Below, piece after piece: positions 49,182 to 58,382 of a stretch of DNA of 64,000 nucleotides. This DNA comes from Candidatus Hydrogenedentota bacterium. Its GTDB lineage: Bacteria > Hydrogenedentota > Hydrogenedentia > Hydrogenedentales > JAGMZX01. How positions within the stretch are numbered: the stretch's first letter is position 1; every line of letters starts with the position of its first letter. The position numbers and the translations under genes are program-made. The notes beneath the pieces were generated by a model. That model was not told the DNA's origin, ran no database searches, and worked only from the letters and a program-made list of their open reading frames with translations. The stretch is taken from NCBI GenBank assembly GCA_029556545.1, contig JAKQEQ010000111.1, positions 46,913 through 110,912 on the forward strand. The letters run 5' to 3'.

Positions 49182-50483
49182 TCAGCTTCCGACGTATTGG
49201 TCGATAGCCTCACGCAGGGTGCGGAAGACCCAGGCGCGCTTCGCGTCGTCCGTTTCGAGAAGCGTGAAGCGGAAGCCTTCGTGGTCGCACTGGAAGCCGG
49301 TAAGCGGCACGATCACGATGCCGGTGGCGCCCATGAGGTAATAAACGAACCGCTTGTCCGGCGTGACGCCCTCGACCAACTGCTCGATGCGCGCGCGGAT
49401 GCGCGGATCGTCGATGGGCAACGATTGATGGCTGTTCAGCACGCCGTCCTGGAACATGATGGTGTAGTAGAACGCGCCGCCGGGCTTGTTCGAGATGACC
49501 GCGTCGCATCCCTCGAACGCCTCGTAGGCTTCCTGGGCGCGCCTGGCGAACATGCTCGCGCGCCGTTCGAGGTGGCCGGCGTACCGCGGGTCGCTGTAGA
49601 TGCGCGGGATGGCCATCTGCGGCAGCGTGGTCGAGCAGACCTCGAGACGCTTCGCGGCGACAAGACTGTTCACGTAGGTTGCGAAGTTCTCGTCGACGTT
49701 CCGGTTGAGCACTTCGAGCCAGCCGCAGCGCGCGCCGGGCCAAGGCACTTCCTTGCTGATGCCGCGCATCGTGAGCGCGGGCACGTCGCCTATCCACTGG
49801 CTCATGTGCAGCTTGGGATAGCCCTCGTACACGATGTGCGCGTAAATCTCGTCGGCAATAATGAAGAGACCGAATTCACGGGCGATCTGCGCGATTTCCT
49901 CAAGCAGTTCGCGCGGATACACGGCGCCGGTCGGGTTGTCCGGCGACAGCAGCAAAATGCCCGCAATCGAGTCGTTGTAGCGCACCCGCTTGCGGATATC
50001 GTCCACATCGGGCAGCCAGCCGTTGCCCGGATCGAGTTGATACGTCACGTGGTTATAGCCCGAGTGGGCCGCCTCGGCGGACGAATGGGTGCTATAAGCG
50101 GGCGACGGGCCCAGCACGCGCGCCTCGCGCTTCAGGCCGCCGTACACCCGCGCCACCGCGTCGCCGATCCCGTTAAAGAAGATGATGTCGTCGGCCGTGA
50201 TCTGTACACCGCTAGGACGCTCATTGACATGCTGCGCGAGGAACTCGCGCGTCTCACGGACACCCGCCGTGTCGCAGTACGCGAAGGATATGGGCGTGTC
50301 GATGAGCCCGTGCAGGATGTCACGGATCCACGGTGTAATGGCCTCCCCCTTCTGCACGGGGTCGCCGATGTTCTCCCACGTGATCTCCTGTCCGAGATCG
50401 CGAACCTGATGCGCGACGGTGACGATCTCGCGAATCTCGTAGCGGAGGTTTTTCGCGCCTTCGTGAACAATGTCTCTTCTCAT
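49182..50483 (-). CDS. PLP-dependent class I/II aminotransferase
   Basis: A 433-residue cytoplasmic fold-type I aminotransferase. The PLP-binding Lys lies in the motif MRGISKEVPWPGARCGW, preceded by SPDNPTGAVYP (Asn that contacts the cofactor) and FIIADEIYAH (Asp to the pyridine nitrogen); the substrate carboxylate Arg appears in FRFTLLE near the end. The closest general match is the AlaT/aspartate aminotransferase group. The amino acid substrate cannot be given. The N-terminus includes an unusual helical lead (MRRDIVHEGAKNLRYEIR). Single gene; no pathway neighbours. Confidence 0.87.
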   Translation of the reverse strand: MRRDIVHEGAKNLRYEIREIVTVAHQVRDLGQEITWENIGDPVQKGEAITPWIRDILHGLIDTPISFAYCDTAGVRETREFLAQHVNERPSGVQITADDIIFFNGIGDAVARVYGGLKREARVLGPSPAYSTHSSAEAAHSGYNHVTYQLDPGNGWLPDVDDIRKRVRYNDSIAGILLLSPDNPTGAVYPRELLEEIAQIAREFGLFIIADEIYAHIVYEGYPKLHMSQWIGDVPALTMRGISKEVPWPGARCGWLEVLNRNVDENFATYVNSLVAAKRLEVCSTTLPQMAIPRIYSDPRYAGHLERRASMFARRAQEAYEAFEGCDAVISNKPGGAFYYTIMFQDGVLNSHQSLPIDDPRIRARIEQLVEGVTPDKRFVYYLMGATGIVIVPLTGFQCDHEGFRFTLLETDDAKRAWVFRTLREAIDQYVGS

Positions 50484-50687
50484 GATGATCTTCTCAAACG
50501 TGTCGGTTTACGCCTGCGCCTTGCCCGTTCGCGCGCCCCGATCGCGCCGACGGGGCGCGGCCTCGAACCATAAATGGACTCGCGGCGCCTGTTACTGAGG
50601 GAAACCCGGCGTCGCGCGGCCACTTCGCGCGAGTGGATGGGAACCGTATGATATGCCGTTCTCGGGCGAAATGCAACGCGCGCGGGA

Positions 50688-52130
50688 TCAGCGGAACCGG
50701 AGCGCGAAGATATCGGCGTCCTTCATGACGAAGCGCAGGCGCACAGGCGACCCCGCAAGACCGCTCACGTCCGTGCTTCCGCCCCAGGAAACGGCGCGCT
50801 CGATGAAGTTGCCGATGAGCGTGGCGCTGTCCTCGATCGCGTACCCCGCGATGGGCGCGCCGTCGGGACGTTGTATCTCGACGCGCACGTCGCCCGCCGC
50901 CGAGGTCGCGAAGTTGAGGACCAGTTCCTTGCCGGCGAAGAGCAGCGGCTTGGTGACGCATTCGCCGCCGGCATACGGCGCGTTCACGGAGGCGAAGCCG
51001 TCGGTCCGCAGCACGTACCGCACGAGATGATGCGTCGGCTGGCCGTACTGGTGCTGGACAAACAGCGACATCTCGTGTTCGCCCGTCGGCACGATTCCCC
51101 AAGCGGGGTAGTTCGTGCGCGAGGTCCAGTTCTCAGGGCCGACGCCCGGCCGGATGAACCCTTCCATGAAGGTGCGGTCGTAGCGCGCGCCGCCGCGGCT
51201 GGTCATCAACACGCCGTCGCTGCAGTCGCCGGAATACGTTGCCTCGACGCCGAAGGCCGCCGCTTCCTCGTCGGAGACGATGCGCCGTCCGGGCATGAAC
51301 CGCGCCGCCAGCGCAACGTAAAGATGGGGCGCGCGAAAATAGGGGTGCGTCTGGTTGGTGTACAGGTGTTCGCGCGGCGTGCCGCCGTAATCCATCTCGA
51401 TGGGGGCCGTCCAGTTCACGAAATCGGGGGACGTGACGCGGCTCACGCTGCGGTACCCCGCGAATTCGCCCTCGGACCACGTGCGGTAATAGCAGACATA
51501 ACAACCCTCATGCTCGGACCAGAACGCCACGTTCTGCGAATCGAAAGCGCCCTGCGTAATAATCGGATCCTCCCGCCACTTGCGCCAGCGGAGGCCGTCG
51601 TTCGAGACGAAGACGTGGAGGCCCGTATGACTCGTGCCCGCAAGCGCCTTGTAGCGCTCATCCGCCGCTACGCCGGGCCGCGTATCGATGAACGGCGCGA
51701 AATTATGCGAGAACGGCGCCTGATCCGCGAGTACGACGTTGTTGTCCTCGTCGCCGTCCACCTCGAAGAGGCCCAACTCCGGCTTGGCCCAGTCAATGCC
51801 GTCCCGGCTTTCCGCGTAACAGGTCACCTCGGCGGCCGATCCGTCCTTCCCCGCCTGCGGCAATCCGCGATAATACATGCGGTACACGTCGCCGTCCTGG
51901 AATACCGTGACGTAGCCGCAGTACCGTCCCTCCCACGACGCGTCGAAGGCGATCGCCACGTCCGCCGGGCGCGGCTCGTGCAATTTCAGCGTCACGCCGC
52001 GCAGTTCCTCGATCAGCGTCCGGTCTACGAACAACTCGCGGCGGCTACCGATATCAACCGTTTCCTGCGCAATGGCCGCCGTTGTCGCCAACACGACAAC
52101 CGCGAACACCAGAGATGCGACGCGCTGCAT
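50688..52130 (-). CDS. Secreted glycosidase-like five-bladed propeller protein
   Basis: A 480-residue exported protein with signal peptide (ASLVFAVVVLATTAAIAQ). The first 380 residues show the pattern of GH32/GH43/GH-J-like propellers: LFVDRTLIEE, YYRGLPQAGKDG, CYAESRDGIDWAKPELG, VFVSNDGLRWRKW and SVSRVTSPDFVNW. The C-terminal 100 residues resemble a beta-sandwich (VRVEIQRPDGAPIAGY). Families of this type are abundant in Planctomycetota and Lentisphaerota and are usually annotated as hypothetical; substrate not known. The ATG has GAGGGA upstream. Confidence 0.78.
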   Translation of the reverse strand: MQRVASLVFAVVVLATTAAIAQETVDIGSRRELFVDRTLIEELRGVTLKLHEPRPADVAIAFDASWEGRYCGYVTVFQDGDVYRMYYRGLPQAGKDGSAAEVTCYAESRDGIDWAKPELGLFEVDGDEDNNVVLADQAPFSHNFAPFIDTRPGVAADERYKALAGTSHTGLHVFVSNDGLRWRKWREDPIITQGAFDSQNVAFWSEHEGCYVCYYRTWSEGEFAGYRSVSRVTSPDFVNWTAPIEMDYGGTPREHLYTNQTHPYFRAPHLYVALAARFMPGRRIVSDEEAAAFGVEATYSGDCSDGVLMTSRGGARYDRTFMEGFIRPGVGPENWTSRTNYPAWGIVPTGEHEMSLFVQHQYGQPTHHLVRYVLRTDGFASVNAPYAGGECVTKPLLFAGKELVLNFATSAAGDVRVEIQRPDGAPIAGYAIEDSATLIGNFIERAVSWGGSTDVSGLAGSPVRLRFVMKDADIFALRFR

Positions 52131-52221
52131 GACGGTTCCCTCCCGAAAAGTTAAAGGGACAGACTACGAGACATTTGCCCCTCGGTCAGGTCGAGCTAGT
52201 GCATTCTATGTTCCTGAAATG

Positions 52222-52250
52222 TTGAATTTCCAGACGCTGATTTGTAGTGT
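52222..52250 (+). promoter_or_regulatory. Possible promoter for the Tat-exported isomerase-like gene
   Basis: TTGAAT (52222-52227), 17 bp, TAGTGT (52245-52250), 28 bases before the start codon at 52279. Inverted GTTGAA and TTCAAC flank it. Confidence 0.35.
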
Positions 52251-52278
52251 GTCATTGTTCAACGGGGAGACACACGCC

Positions 52279-53742
52279 ATGACATCCGAGTACAGCCGCA
52301 GAACGTTCCTGAAATCCACTATGGCCTTGTCGGCGGCGGCCGCCGCCTTACCTGGGGTGAATAGGAGCGCGTTCGGGGCCGCCTTGGCGCCGACGCCCCG
52401 TGCCAAGCAGCCCGCCAGGGTCCGGGGCGCATTCTTCTATCCCCCGGCGCAGGTGGTCCTCGACGGCCAGTGTGAGGACGGCTGGAGCGCGCACCAGTGG
52501 TCCACCTGGCCGGGCAACCAATTCGAGCCCGAAGAACAGCAGCGCAAGTTCCTGGCCGAACTGCGGCGGATTATCCAGGGGCTGGACCTCGAACTCATCA
52601 TGGACGAGGGGCCCATCTACACGGACGCGGCGATTCAGGCATTCATCGGCGAGGTTCAGGCGAGCAAGCCGGACGCATTGCTGCTGTTCAACTTCTGGAA
52701 CAGTTTCAGCGCGAAGCTCTTCCCCATTCTCGACGCCTTTGACGGCCCGATTATCCTGTACCATCCGCTGGGCGCGAGTCATCAATTGCCGCCGGAGCGG
52801 TTCCGCACCGCGCCGCGCCTCCAGTACATCCATTCGATCGAGCATTACGACGCGCTGGAAGCGGGCTTGCGCGCCGTTCACGCGAAAACGCGCATGGCCA
52901 GGAGCAAAGTCCTGCGGGTCTCGGGCCGCCTCGAGCAGGAAGCCGACGACACCGAGCCGTTCTTCGGCCTGCCCGTCCACGGCGTGCCCGCGGCCCATTT
53001 TAACGACCTCTTCGACGCGACGGCGCTAACGGACGACATGCGGCGGCTGGCGCGGCGCGTGCGCAAGGGCGCGCGCAACGTGACCGATCTCAGCGACGAG
53101 GCGTTTGCGGATGCCGTGCGCGCGCACGGGGCCGTCCTGGAACTCATGAAGCGCCACGACGCCGATGCCATCACAATCGAATGCCTCTTCCTCAAGCACC
53201 GCAAGCCCTGCCTCAGCTTCTCCCTGAACAATGGCGCGCTGGTCCCCTGCGGCTGCGAGAACGACCTCAACGCGACGCTGTCGTTGATGCTGGGCGCGAA
53301 CCTGTTCGGCGTGGGCGGCTTCCAGCACAACCCCGAGTTCGACACGGTCGAGAACCTCTACTTCGGCGCGCATTGCACATGCGCCACGCAACTGCACGGC
53401 CCGGGCAAGGAGGAGGCGCCTTATATCCTGCGCCCCTTCTTCCACCAACTGCCCAAGACGCTCGCCCTCGATGTGCAATGGCCGGCGGGCGATCCCGTGA
53501 CCCTCTTCAAGTACCAGAGCGACGGTCCCCTGCTGCACGCCTGGGCGGGCGAGATCGTGTCGTCGCCCGCGTGCCCGCCGGCGGGCGGCTGCGCCACGCG
53601 GGTGTTGGTGCGCCTGCGGGACGTCGACAACGTGTGCGACGTGTATCCGGGGCCGCACCCGGCGCTCTTCCACGGCGACCACGCGCGGCGCGCGAAGACG
53701 TTCGCGAAGTTGTACGGACTGGATCTGCGGACGAACGGCTGA
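52279..53742 (+). CDS. Tat-exported L-fucose/L-arabinose-isomerase-like protein
   Basis: A 487-residue protein with a twin-arginine signal (YSRRTFLKSTMALSAAAAAL). The body resembles the L-fucose isomerase-like fold: an N-terminal Rossmann-like part (DALLLFNFWNSFSA, FDGPIILYHPLGAS) and a C-terminal part with TIECLFLKHRKPCLSFSLNN, GCENDLNATLSLMLGANLFG, NPEFDTVENL and FGAHCTCATQLHG, corresponding to the metal-binding end of sugar isomerases. Cytoplasmic in most families, so Tat export is notable. GGGGAGA precedes the ATG at 52279. Followed 99 bp later by the sugar ABC transporter ATPase gene. Substrate unknown. Confidence 0.75.
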   Translation: MTSEYSRRTFLKSTMALSAAAAALPGVNRSAFGAALAPTPRAKQPARVRGAFFYPPAQVVLDGQCEDGWSAHQWSTWPGNQFEPEEQQRKFLAELRRIIQGLDLELIMDEGPIYTDAAIQAFIGEVQASKPDALLLFNFWNSFSAKLFPILDAFDGPIILYHPLGASHQLPPERFRTAPRLQYIHSIEHYDALEAGLRAVHAKTRMARSKVLRVSGRLEQEADDTEPFFGLPVHGVPAAHFNDLFDATALTDDMRRLARRVRKGARNVTDLSDEAFADAVRAHGAVLELMKRHDADAITIECLFLKHRKPCLSFSLNNGALVPCGCENDLNATLSLMLGANLFGVGGFQHNPEFDTVENLYFGAHCTCATQLHGPGKEEAPYILRPFFHQLPKTLALDVQWPAGDPVTLFKYQSDGPLLHAWAGEIVSSPACPPAGGCATRVLVRLRDVDNVCDVYPGPHPALFHGDHARRAKTFAKLYGLDLRTNG

Positions 53743-53841
53743 GCGTCAAGCGCATGATCGCATTGACTGCCGCCGCGTCGCGGGGCTATCCTACGCGCGA
53801 AGCGTAGGGGCATATACACAAGTACGGAGGCAAGACCGGCT

Positions 53842-54948
53842 ATGGCAAGGGTCGAACTCAAGAACGTGCGCAAGGTCTACCCCGGCAACGTCGAGGCCGT
53901 CAAGAACGCGACCTTGACCATCGAGGACAAGGAGTTCGTCGTCCTCGTCGGGCCCTCCGGCTGCGGCAAATCGACCACCCTGCGGATGATCGCGGGCCTC
54001 GAAGAGATCACCGAGGGCGAAATCCTCATCGGGGACCGCGTGGTCAACGACGTGCCGCCGAAGAACCGCGACATCGCGATGGTGTTCCAGAATTACGCCC
54101 TCTACCCGCACATGACCGTTTTCAAGAACATGGCGTTCGGGCTGATCCTGCGGCGGTATCCCAAGGCCGAGATCAAGAAGCGGGTCAACGAGGCGGCGGA
54201 AATCCTGGGCATCACCGAGTTGCTGGACCGCAAACCCAAGGCGCTGTCGGGCGGCCAGCGGCAGCGCGTGGCCGTGGGCCGCGCCATCGTGCGGAACCCG
54301 AAGGTGTTCCTGTTTGATGAGCCGCTGTCGAACCTCGACGCGAAGCTGCGCGTGCAGATGCGCGCGGAAATCTCGAAACTGCACACGCGCCTTCAGTCCA
54401 CGATGATCTACGTTACCCACGATCAGGTCGAGGCCATGACGATGGGCGACCGGATCGTCGTCATGCTCGACGGGGAAATCCAGCAAGTAGCGACGCCGCT
54501 GAACCTGTACCACCGGCCCACCAACAAGTTCGTCGCGGGATTCATCGGCAGCCCGCCCATGAACATGATTGACGGCACGCTCGTGGCCGAAAACGGCCAC
54601 CTGCGCTTCCGGGACGACTCCGGCGTGATCAACCTGATCGTTCCCGCCGCGAAGCGCGACGCCATCGCCTCCTACGTGGGCAAGCGCGTGACCTGCGGCA
54701 TTCGCCCCGAATTCATGAACGAGAACCCGACCCAGCACTTCATCGACGGCGCCAGTCTCGAGGCGAAGGTCGAGGTCGTCGAGCCGATGGGATCCGAGAC
54801 GTACCTCTATCTCGATCTCGGCGGCCAGTCCATAACGGCCCGCGTGAAAACGGACCACGAGCCCGAGGTCGGGAAGCCGCATATCATCGACGTCATCCCC
54901 GACAACATCCACTTCTTCGACCGGGACAGCGAATTGACCATCGTCTGA
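53842..54948 (+). CDS. ugpC: Sugar ABC transporter ATP-binding protein (UgpC/MsmK/MalK family)
   Basis: A 368-residue ATPase of the CUT1 carbohydrate importers. Walker A GPSGCGKST (38-46), Q-loop in AMVFQNYALYPHMTV, signature LSGGQRQRVAVGRAIV, Walker B VFLFDEPLSNLDAKL and the H-loop VTHDQVEAMTMGD are all intact. The C-terminal TOBE domain (about 235-368) is typical of MalK/UgpC and may respond to regulators. No permease or binding-protein gene is adjacent, so this is probably the shared ATPase serving several CUT1 transporters, as with MsmK. GGAGG lies upstream of the ATG. Symbol ugpC is by family; msmK would fit equally. Confidence 0.93.
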   Translation: MARVELKNVRKVYPGNVEAVKNATLTIEDKEFVVLVGPSGCGKSTTLRMIAGLEEITEGEILIGDRVVNDVPPKNRDIAMVFQNYALYPHMTVFKNMAFGLILRRYPKAEIKKRVNEAAEILGITELLDRKPKALSGGQRQRVAVGRAIVRNPKVFLFDEPLSNLDAKLRVQMRAEISKLHTRLQSTMIYVTHDQVEAMTMGDRIVVMLDGEIQQVATPLNLYHRPTNKFVAGFIGSPPMNMIDGTLVAENGHLRFRDDSGVINLIVPAAKRDAIASYVGKRVTCGIRPEFMNENPTQHFIDGASLEAKVEVVEPMGSETYLYLDLGGQSITARVKTDHEPEVGKPHIIDVIPDNIHFFDRDSELTIV

Positions 54949-55004
54949 GCGCAAGAAGAGGACGCAGTACAAATGCGCGCCGACGGCTATGAAGGAGAGA
55001 CAAC

Positions 55005-55307
55005 GTGTCCCCCCAAGTGCAACTGGACGACGAAACGCTGGCGGCATTCTGTCGCAAATGGCGGATTCGGGAGCTTTCATTGTTCGGTTCGGCGCTTCGT
55101 GACGATTTCGGCCCTGAGAGCGACCTGGACTTTCTGGTCAGCTTCGAGTCCGGCGTCTCATTGGACTTGTCCGACCTGCTGGACATGAAAGAGGAACTGG
55201 AAACGCGCTGCGGCAGACCGGTGGACATCGTGGAAAAGGAAACGCTGCGCAACCCGTGGAGAGCACACGAAATCCTGAAGACGCGCAAGGTGCTCTATGC
55301 CGCCTGA
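55005..55307 (+). CDS. mntA: MntA-type minimal nucleotidyltransferase antitoxin
   Basis: A 100-residue protein with the minimal nucleotidyltransferase core: LSLFGSALRDDFGPESDLDF, giving G28-S29 and the Asp pair 40/42, and a third acidic position in RPVDIVE. In MntA-HepT systems this protein adds AMP to a Tyr of the HEPN toxin and so neutralises it. It starts at GTG 55005 after a strong RBS (AAGGAGAG), and its 3' end overlaps the hepT start by 11 bp. Antitoxin-first order is as in known pairs. Confidence 0.9.
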   Translation: MSPQVQLDDETLAAFCRKWRIRELSLFGSALRDDFGPESDLDFLVSFESGVSLDLSDLLDMKEELETRCGRPVDIVEKETLRNPWRAHEILKTRKVLYAA

Positions 55308-55662
55308 TAACCGGGAGATGGCGTGGCTCTGGGACATGCTGGACGCCGCGCGAACGGCCGTCGCGTTTACGCAAGACCTGCGATTCGAGGCGTTTCTCGA
55401 AGACCGGAGAACCCGCAACGCCGTCGAGCGCAACTTCGAGATATTGGGCGAGGCGGCCCGACGTATATCCGACAAGACGCGTGGCGAAATCGAGGAGATT
55501 CCCTGGCGGTCCATCATCGGTTTGCGCAACATAGTGGCTCACGAATACGGCGAAATCCGGTACGAAATTCTCTGGAACGTGTGTCGAGAGAATCTACCCT
55601 CGTTGATTCGTTTTCTCGAATCAATGGGTGTCGATAGTCCCCCATCGGCAAAGGACCTTTGA
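55297..55662 (+). CDS. hepT: HepT-type HEPN RNase toxin
   Basis: A 121-residue helical HEPN protein. The catalytic motif R-x4-H-x-Y is present as RNIVAHEY (R77, H82, Y84); Tyr84 is the residue AMPylated by MntA in characterised relatives. HepT acts as an RNase (reported on tRNA) when unmodified. Start ATG 55297 lies inside the end of mntA. The family length is usual. Motif complete, so the pair is probably active; role in phage defence or plasmid-like stability is known for homologues, not shown here. Confidence 0.9.
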   Translation: MPPDNREMAWLWDMLDAARTAVAFTQDLRFEAFLEDRRTRNAVERNFEILGEAARRISDKTRGEIEEIPWRSIIGLRNIVAHEYGEIRYEILWNVCRENLPSLIRFLESMGVDSPPSAKDL

Positions 55663-55791
55663 CAACTTGCGCATCTTACTTGCGGCCGGCAGGCGGTACG
55701 GAGTGGCACGGCGCGGGCCCAGGTAAGTACGTTGATGGGTAGCCGCACACTGCGAAGTTCTCAGGTCTGAGAGGCCAAGAATACGAACGAT

Positions 55792-56970
55792 ATGTGCAAG
55801 ACCTACGTCCAGGACCTTTTTGACCGCTTCCGCGCCGCCTTCGACGCGGAACCGCGGGTAATTGCGCGCGCGCCGGGGCGGGTAAACCTGATCGGCGAGC
55901 ACACGGACTATAACCACGGGTTCGTGCTGCCGATGGCCATCGAACGCGAGACACGCATCGCCGCGCGGGGCCGGGAGGACGGGCGGCTCGTGGCGGTCGC
56001 GGCGGACCTCGACGCGCGCGCGGAGGCGGACCTCGATCAGCGCGCGCGCGACCCGAAAGCGCCGTGGATGGATTACCTCGTGGGCGTGGCGGACGAATTG
56101 GCGCGGCTCGATCTCCCCCTGACCGGCGCGGACCTGCTGGTCACGGGCGACGTGCCCATCGGCTGCGGCCTCAGCAGTTCCGCCGCCCTCGAAATGGCCG
56201 CCTTGACGCTCTTCGAGGCGCTGGGCGGCTTCCAACTCGACGGCGCGGAGGCGGCGCGCCTGGGCCAGCGGGTCGAGAACCGGTTTCTGGGCCTGAGCAC
56301 GGGGATCATGGACCAGTTCATCTCGCGCATGGGCCGCGCGGGCCACGCCCTCTTTCTCGATTGCCGCGGCTTCGACCACGAGCTCGTCCCCATTACGGGC
56401 GAAACCACCACCTTCGTCATCGCGAACACGGGCATCTCGCGGGGGCTCACCGCCTCGAAGTACAACGAGCGGGTCGCGGAGTGCCGCGAGGCGGTCGAGG
56501 CAATCCGTCGCGCTACCGGGAAGCCCGGCACGCACCTGCGCGACTTCACGCTCGACCACCTGGAGACGGCGGCCAAGGACATGCGTCTCGAGGCGTTCCG
56601 CCGCGCCCGGCACGTCATCACGGAAAACGCGCGCACGCTGGCGGCGCGCGAGGCCATGCAGCGGGGCGAAATGGCCCGACTCGGCGAACTGATGACGGCG
56701 TCGGACGCCAGCCTCCGCGAGGATTACGCAGTGACCTGCCCGGAACTGGACGCCATCACCCGCATCGCCCGGGACCTGCCGGGCTGTCTCGGCGCGCGCA
56801 TGACCGGCGCCGGATTCGGCGGTTGCAGCATCAACTTGGTCGAGAAGGCCCACGCGGGTGATTTCGGCGCGCGGCTGCTGCCGGCGTACCGGGACGCCAC
56901 AGGCTGCGAGGGCGAAATCATTGTTTCCGGGGCGGCCGACGGCGCGGGAATCGTCTTCCGCTCCGAGTGA
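55792..56970 (+). CDS. galK: Galactokinase
   Basis: A 392-residue cytoplasmic GHMP kinase that phosphorylates galactose at C1 in the Leloir pathway. It has the galactokinase signature RAPGRVNLIGEHTDYNHGFV, the ATP-binding GHMP motif PIGCGLSSSAALEMA and the C-terminal GARMTGAGFGGC. Full length. The RBS is weak. No galT, galE or galM is beside it; the sugar ATPase gene lies 0.8 kb upstream with the toxin-antitoxin pair in between. Confidence 0.95.
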   Translation: MCKTYVQDLFDRFRAAFDAEPRVIARAPGRVNLIGEHTDYNHGFVLPMAIERETRIAARGREDGRLVAVAADLDARAEADLDQRARDPKAPWMDYLVGVADELARLDLPLTGADLLVTGDVPIGCGLSSSAALEMAALTLFEALGGFQLDGAEAARLGQRVENRFLGLSTGIMDQFISRMGRAGHALFLDCRGFDHELVPITGETTTFVIANTGISRGLTASKYNERVAECREAVEAIRRATGKPGTHLRDFTLDHLETAAKDMRLEAFRRARHVITENARTLAAREAMQRGEMARLGELMTASDASLREDYAVTCPELDAITRIARDLPGCLGARMTGAGFGGCSINLVEKAHAGDFGARLLPAYRDATGCEGEIIVSGAADGAGIVFRSE

Positions 56971-57154
56971 CCCAGCAGCCCTCAGTTTGGTCGCTTATCC
57001 ATATCGTCCATACCGTCCATTCCCGGGAGCGCGCCCGGATTTGGGCAGAATCTGCCGGACTGCTGCACGGTCTTGCCGCGCGGCGCGGTCCGCCCATCGA
57101 TGCCGCGACCTTCTAACCCCTTATTTCGCAATATGTTGCGACTATCGGCCCACA

Positions 57155-57170
57155 TGGCACAACGGTTGCT
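57155..57170 (+). promoter_or_regulatory. Sigma-54 promoter of the flgB operon
   Basis: TGGCAC (57155-57160), 5 bp, TTGCT (57166-57170): an exact -24/-12 element. Transcription would start near 57182, about 38 bases before the flgB start and 20 before its RBS. Sigma-54 control of rod/hook-class flagellar genes is well established. No RpoN or enhancer-binding activator gene is in the window. Confidence 0.8.
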
Positions 57171-57219
57171 TTCCATGATCCGGCACAGTGGGTGTCCCCA
57201 AGAGGAGGCAAGTAATTCC

Positions 57220-57615
57220 GTGCAAGTCTTCGCCGGTGTGAGCGCGGATCGGATGTTGATCGAGGGGCTGAAGGTGAGCGCCACCAATCACCGCATCCTC
57301 GCGAACAACATCGCCAACGCCGATACCCCGCGATTCGCACCGACGGAACTGGACTTCCAAGCCACCTTGCGCCGCGCACTCGAGGGCCGGGACCACGTCG
57401 ATCTCCGCACGACCCAGGTTCGGCACCTCGAGTACCGGTCGCATCGCCCGAAATTCGAAGGTCTTGCATTTTTGTCAAAAAATGACTACAATGCAGTGGA
57501 CTTGGATGACCAGTTGGCGAAGCTGGCGGAAAACCGGGGACGTTACGTAACGTATTCGGCCCTGCTGACTAAGCAATATCGGTCATACAGGACCATGCTC
57601 GACAACCTGCGTTAA
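57220..57615 (+). CDS. flgB: Flagellar proximal rod protein FlgB
   Basis: A 131-residue rod protein, exported through the flagellar gate and assembled on the MS ring. The diagnostic motif LANNIANADTPRFAPTELDF lies at about 28-47, and the C-terminal helix ENRGRYVTYSALLTKQYRSY is typical. Start at GTG 57220, 11 bases after AGAGGAGG; upstream in-frame ATG codons would overlap the promoter. First gene of flgB-flgC-fliE-...-fliJ. Confidence 0.93.
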   Translation: MQVFAGVSADRMLIEGLKVSATNHRILANNIANADTPRFAPTELDFQATLRRALEGRDHVDLRTTQVRHLEYRSHRPKFEGLAFLSKNDYNAVDLDDQLAKLAENRGRYVTYSALLTKQYRSYRTMLDNLR

Positions 57616-57626
57616 GGATTGTTGAC

Positions 57627-58046
57627 ATGCTGGAACAGGTGTCCGCGAGAGAAATCGCCGTAAGCGGCCTCCGGGCGCAGCGCACGCGGATGAACGTCAT
57701 CGCGAACAACATCGCGAACGCGACGACGACCCGCACGCCGGAAGGCGGCGCGTTTCGCCGCCAGATGGTCATTTTGCGGGGCGAGGAGCTTCGTTCCGGG
57801 TCGAACCTCGAGCGCCTCGGCGTCGAGGTGAAGCGCGTGGCGCATGACCCGTCGCCGTTCCGGCAGGTGTTCCAACCGGGCCACCCGGACGCGGACGCCG
57901 GCGGCTACGTAAGTTATCCGAATGTGAATCTGGCGGTGGAAATGGTAGACTTGGTCGCGGCGCAGCGCGCGTATGAAGCGAATGTCGCGGTGCTGGTCAC
58001 CGGGACGCGGATGCACGAGCGGGCGCTCGAGATCATCTCGGCATAA
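57627..58046 (+). CDS. flgC: Flagellar rod protein FlgC
   Basis: A 139-residue rod protein. Motifs: SGLRAQRTRMNVIANNIANA near the start and the C-terminal VDLVAAQRAYEANVAVLV. Slightly shorter than the proteobacterial average but complete. Eleven base pairs after flgB. Confidence 0.93.
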   Translation: MLEQVSAREIAVSGLRAQRTRMNVIANNIANATTTRTPEGGAFRRQMVILRGEELRSGSNLERLGVEVKRVAHDPSPFRQVFQPGHPDADAGGYVSYPNVNLAVEMVDLVAAQRAYEANVAVLVTGTRMHERALEIISA

Positions 58047-58061
58047 TGGAGGCAGCGCGGC

Positions 58062-58382
58062 GTGGACACGCCCATCCAACGGACTGACTTGGGGTTGCGA
58101 CGCCTCGAAACCGAGGCGACACAACTGCGTCAGCCCCGGGTGCGCCCCCATGGCGCGGAGGATGTCTCGTTCAAGGACATGCTGGCCGAGGCCGTTGCCG
58201 AGGTGCGCAATCTGCAAACGGAAGCGGACAACACCATCAAGAAACTCGTGGCGGGCGAGATCACGGACGTGACCGAGGCGATGGTCGCCGTCGAGAAGGC
58301 GGACTTGGCGTTCCAGACCATGATGACGGTGCGGAACAAGGTGGTCACGGCCTACGAAGAGATTATGCGGATGCAGGTGTGA
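58062..58382 (+). CDS. fliE: Flagellar hook-basal body protein FliE
   Basis: A 106-residue rod adaptor joining the MS ring to FlgB. The C-terminal VEKADLAFQTMMTVRNKVVT and AYEEIMRMQV are the FliE signature. GTG start at 58062 after ATGGAGG. A 375-bp gap separates it from fliF, unusual within this otherwise tight operon. Confidence 0.92.
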   Translation: MDTPIQRTDLGLRRLETEATQLRQPRVRPHGAEDVSFKDMLAEAVAEVRNLQTEADNTIKKLVAGEITDVTEAMVAVEKADLAFQTMMTVRNKVVTAYEEIMRMQV

